From Martinezella multihospitum (GTDB taxonomy: Bacteria; Pseudomonadota; Alphaproteobacteria; Rhizobiales; Rhizobiaceae), in NCBI RefSeq assembly GCF_900094585.1, contig NZ_FMAG01000009.1, positions 124,001-188,000 of the forward strand: 64,000 nucleotides of DNA. The letters run 5' to 3'. Positions 63,010-64,000 of the stretch are shown one piece after another (the stretch's first letter is position 1; every line of letters starts with the position of its first letter). The notes beneath the pieces are model-generated. The model did not search any database and had not been told where the DNA came from. It saw only the letters and a program-made list of their open reading frames with translations. A program made the position numbers and the translations under genes.

Positions 63010-64000
63010 TCAGAAGGCCTGGCCGATGCCGGCATAGATGCCATAAGATGTGCCGCCGTTATATTTCTTCAACGGCATGGCGACATCGAGCCTGATCGGG
63101 CCGAAGGGCGTAGCGTAGCGCAGGCCGACGCCAGCGCCAATGCGCAGATCTGAAAAGTCGGGGAAGGCGGTGTCGGTGACGCTGCCCATGTCGACGAAGG
63201 GCACAACGCCGATCGTGTCGGTGATCTTCACACGGGCTTCGAAGGAGGCGGTCACGTAGGAGCGTCCGCCCGTTTCGTCACCGTTGGAATTATAGGGCGA
63301 GATCTCCTGATAGCTGTAGCCGCGCACCGAACCACCGCCACCGGCATAGAAGCGCCGGGTGGCGGGAATGTCCTCGATGCTGTTTGCGCCCAGCAGCGTG
63401 CCGGCGGCAAGTTTGCCGGCAAAGACGACGTTATTGTTGGCGCCGACGCCCTTGTAGCCGCTGATCGATCCCTCGAAGGAGCTGAAGATCGAGCCACCCA
63501 TCGCCTCGTAGCTCGGCTTGGCGCTGATCGAGGCGCGGTAGCCTTCGGTCGGGTCCAGCTTGTTGTCGCGCGTGTCGCGAACATATTCGAGCGGAATCGC
63601 GATCGTCAGATAATTATGTTTTCCGAAGGCGTCGGTCGTGTCCGATTCATAAGACACTTCGCCACCGGCAGATACCGTATCCTGATCGTTGATCTCATAG
63701 GCAAGACCGCCGCTCGCCGTCACAGTGTTGGCGTCGTAGGCGTCCGGGTGCAGGCTCTGCATCTTGAGGCCGGCGGTAAAGGTTGCCGAGGGATAGAAGG
63801 TCGCCGGCCGGACATAGGTGATGCCGGCGGTATAATCTAGCTGGCCGACATCCGTGGTCTCGCCGATGCGGGATACCGATCCTTCGATGCGCAGCGAATC
63901 GGCGCGTCCCGTCAGATTGCGGTGGCCCCAATAACCCTGCAGGCCGAAACCGTCGATGGTGGAATATTGTGCGCCGGCGCCGAAGAAGCGCTGCTTGCCT
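63010..64000 (-). CDS. tamA: Outer membrane protein assembly factor TamA (partial)
   Basis: The 3' part of a BamA/TamA (Omp85) barrel. The frame stays open from 63010 to the window edge, at least 330 residues, and the 5' end lies outside. Barrel strands include GAGAQYSTIDGFGLQGYWGHRNLTGRADSLRIEGSVSRIGE, VSAGGEVSYESD, and the VRGYSY motif of the conserved Omp85 loop, and it ends in LRYATPFGPIRLDVAMPL and YGIYAGIGQAF. The terminal Phe is typical of outer-membrane barrels. It works with TamB, the next gene. An internal ATG at 63762 is not the start. Confidence 0.93.
   Translation of the reverse strand, partial: GKQRFFGAGAQYSTIDGFGLQGYWGHRNLTGRADSLRIEGSVSRIGETTDVGQLDYTAGITYVRPATFYPSATFTAGLKMQSLHPDAYDANTVTASGGLAYEINDQDTVSAGGEVSYESDTTDAFGKHNYLTIAIPLEYVRDTRDNKLDPTEGYRASISAKPSYEAMGGSIFSSFEGSISGYKGVGANNNVVFAGKLAAGTLLGANSIEDIPATRRFYAGGGGSVRGYSYQEISPYNSNGDETGGRSYVTASFEARVKITDTIGVVPFVDMGSVTDTAFPDFSDLRIGAGVGLRYATPFGPIRLDVAMPLKKYNGGTSYGIYAGIGQAF

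Overview
The window is about 61% GC by eye and carries gene orders typical of an alphaproteobacterial Rhizobiaceae chromosome: mdh-sucCD-sucA-sucB-lpdA, xerC, priA next to atpHAGDC, an fds-type formate dehydrogenase operon, and rhizobial palindromic intergenic repeats. Protein sequences such as AtpH, SucA and XerC look closest to the genus Rhizobium. This assignment rests on gene content and remembered family sequences, not on a search.

Layout. Positions 1-12.8 kb hold the end of zapE and a TCA block: mdh, sucC, a DUF1579-like gene, sucD, sucA, sucB, then DUF4241, a secreted protein, an SDR, a LysE exporter and lpdA. Positions 12.8-21.6 kb hold an M16 protease, a DUF2867 protein, a TraB/GumN protein and xerC (both on the minus strand), an acyltransferase, a RecF/OLD-like ATPase and a uridine-kinase-like P-loop protein. 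Positions 21.6-25.4 kb are an accessory patch: an NmrA oxidoreductase, a DoxX-like membrane protein, a divergent LysR regulator, a truncated second copy of the priA start, and a small lipoprotein. Positions 25.4-33.4 kb hold priA, a DUF4345 membrane protein and the F1 ATP synthase operon.

Positions 33.8-38.7 kb form a catabolic cassette: a GcvA-like LysR divergent from an iron alcohol dehydrogenase, an aldehyde dehydrogenase and an enolase-superfamily enzyme. Positions 38.7-45.9 kb hold an acyltransferase-3 protein, an FMN reductase divergent from soxR with a textbook SoxR-type promoter between them, glpR-glpD, an SDR, an ArsR regulator and a LysR regulator. Positions 46.0-54.1 kb hold the formate module fdsG-fdsB-fdsA-fdhD-fdsD plus an oxalate/formate-family MFS transporter. 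Positions 54.1-64 kb hold a soluble double-PAS chemoreceptor, cheW, arginase with a divergent Lrp regulator, and tamA-tamB (tamA is cut by the window edge).

Central metabolism and energy dominate. The TCA block makes NADH and succinyl-CoA, the formate module makes NADH and CO2 from formate that its transporter may bring in, GlpD feeds the quinone pool, and the ATP synthase uses the resulting gradient. Local regulators sit next to their likely targets (SoxR, GlpR, Lrp and three LysR proteins), and several have visible operator-like palindromes. No tRNA, rRNA, CRISPR array, intact insertion sequence or prophage was seen. The most unusual items are the priA scar, the palindromic repeat inside the formate operon, the non-suc genes embedded in the TCA operon, and the uncharacterised oxidation cassette.
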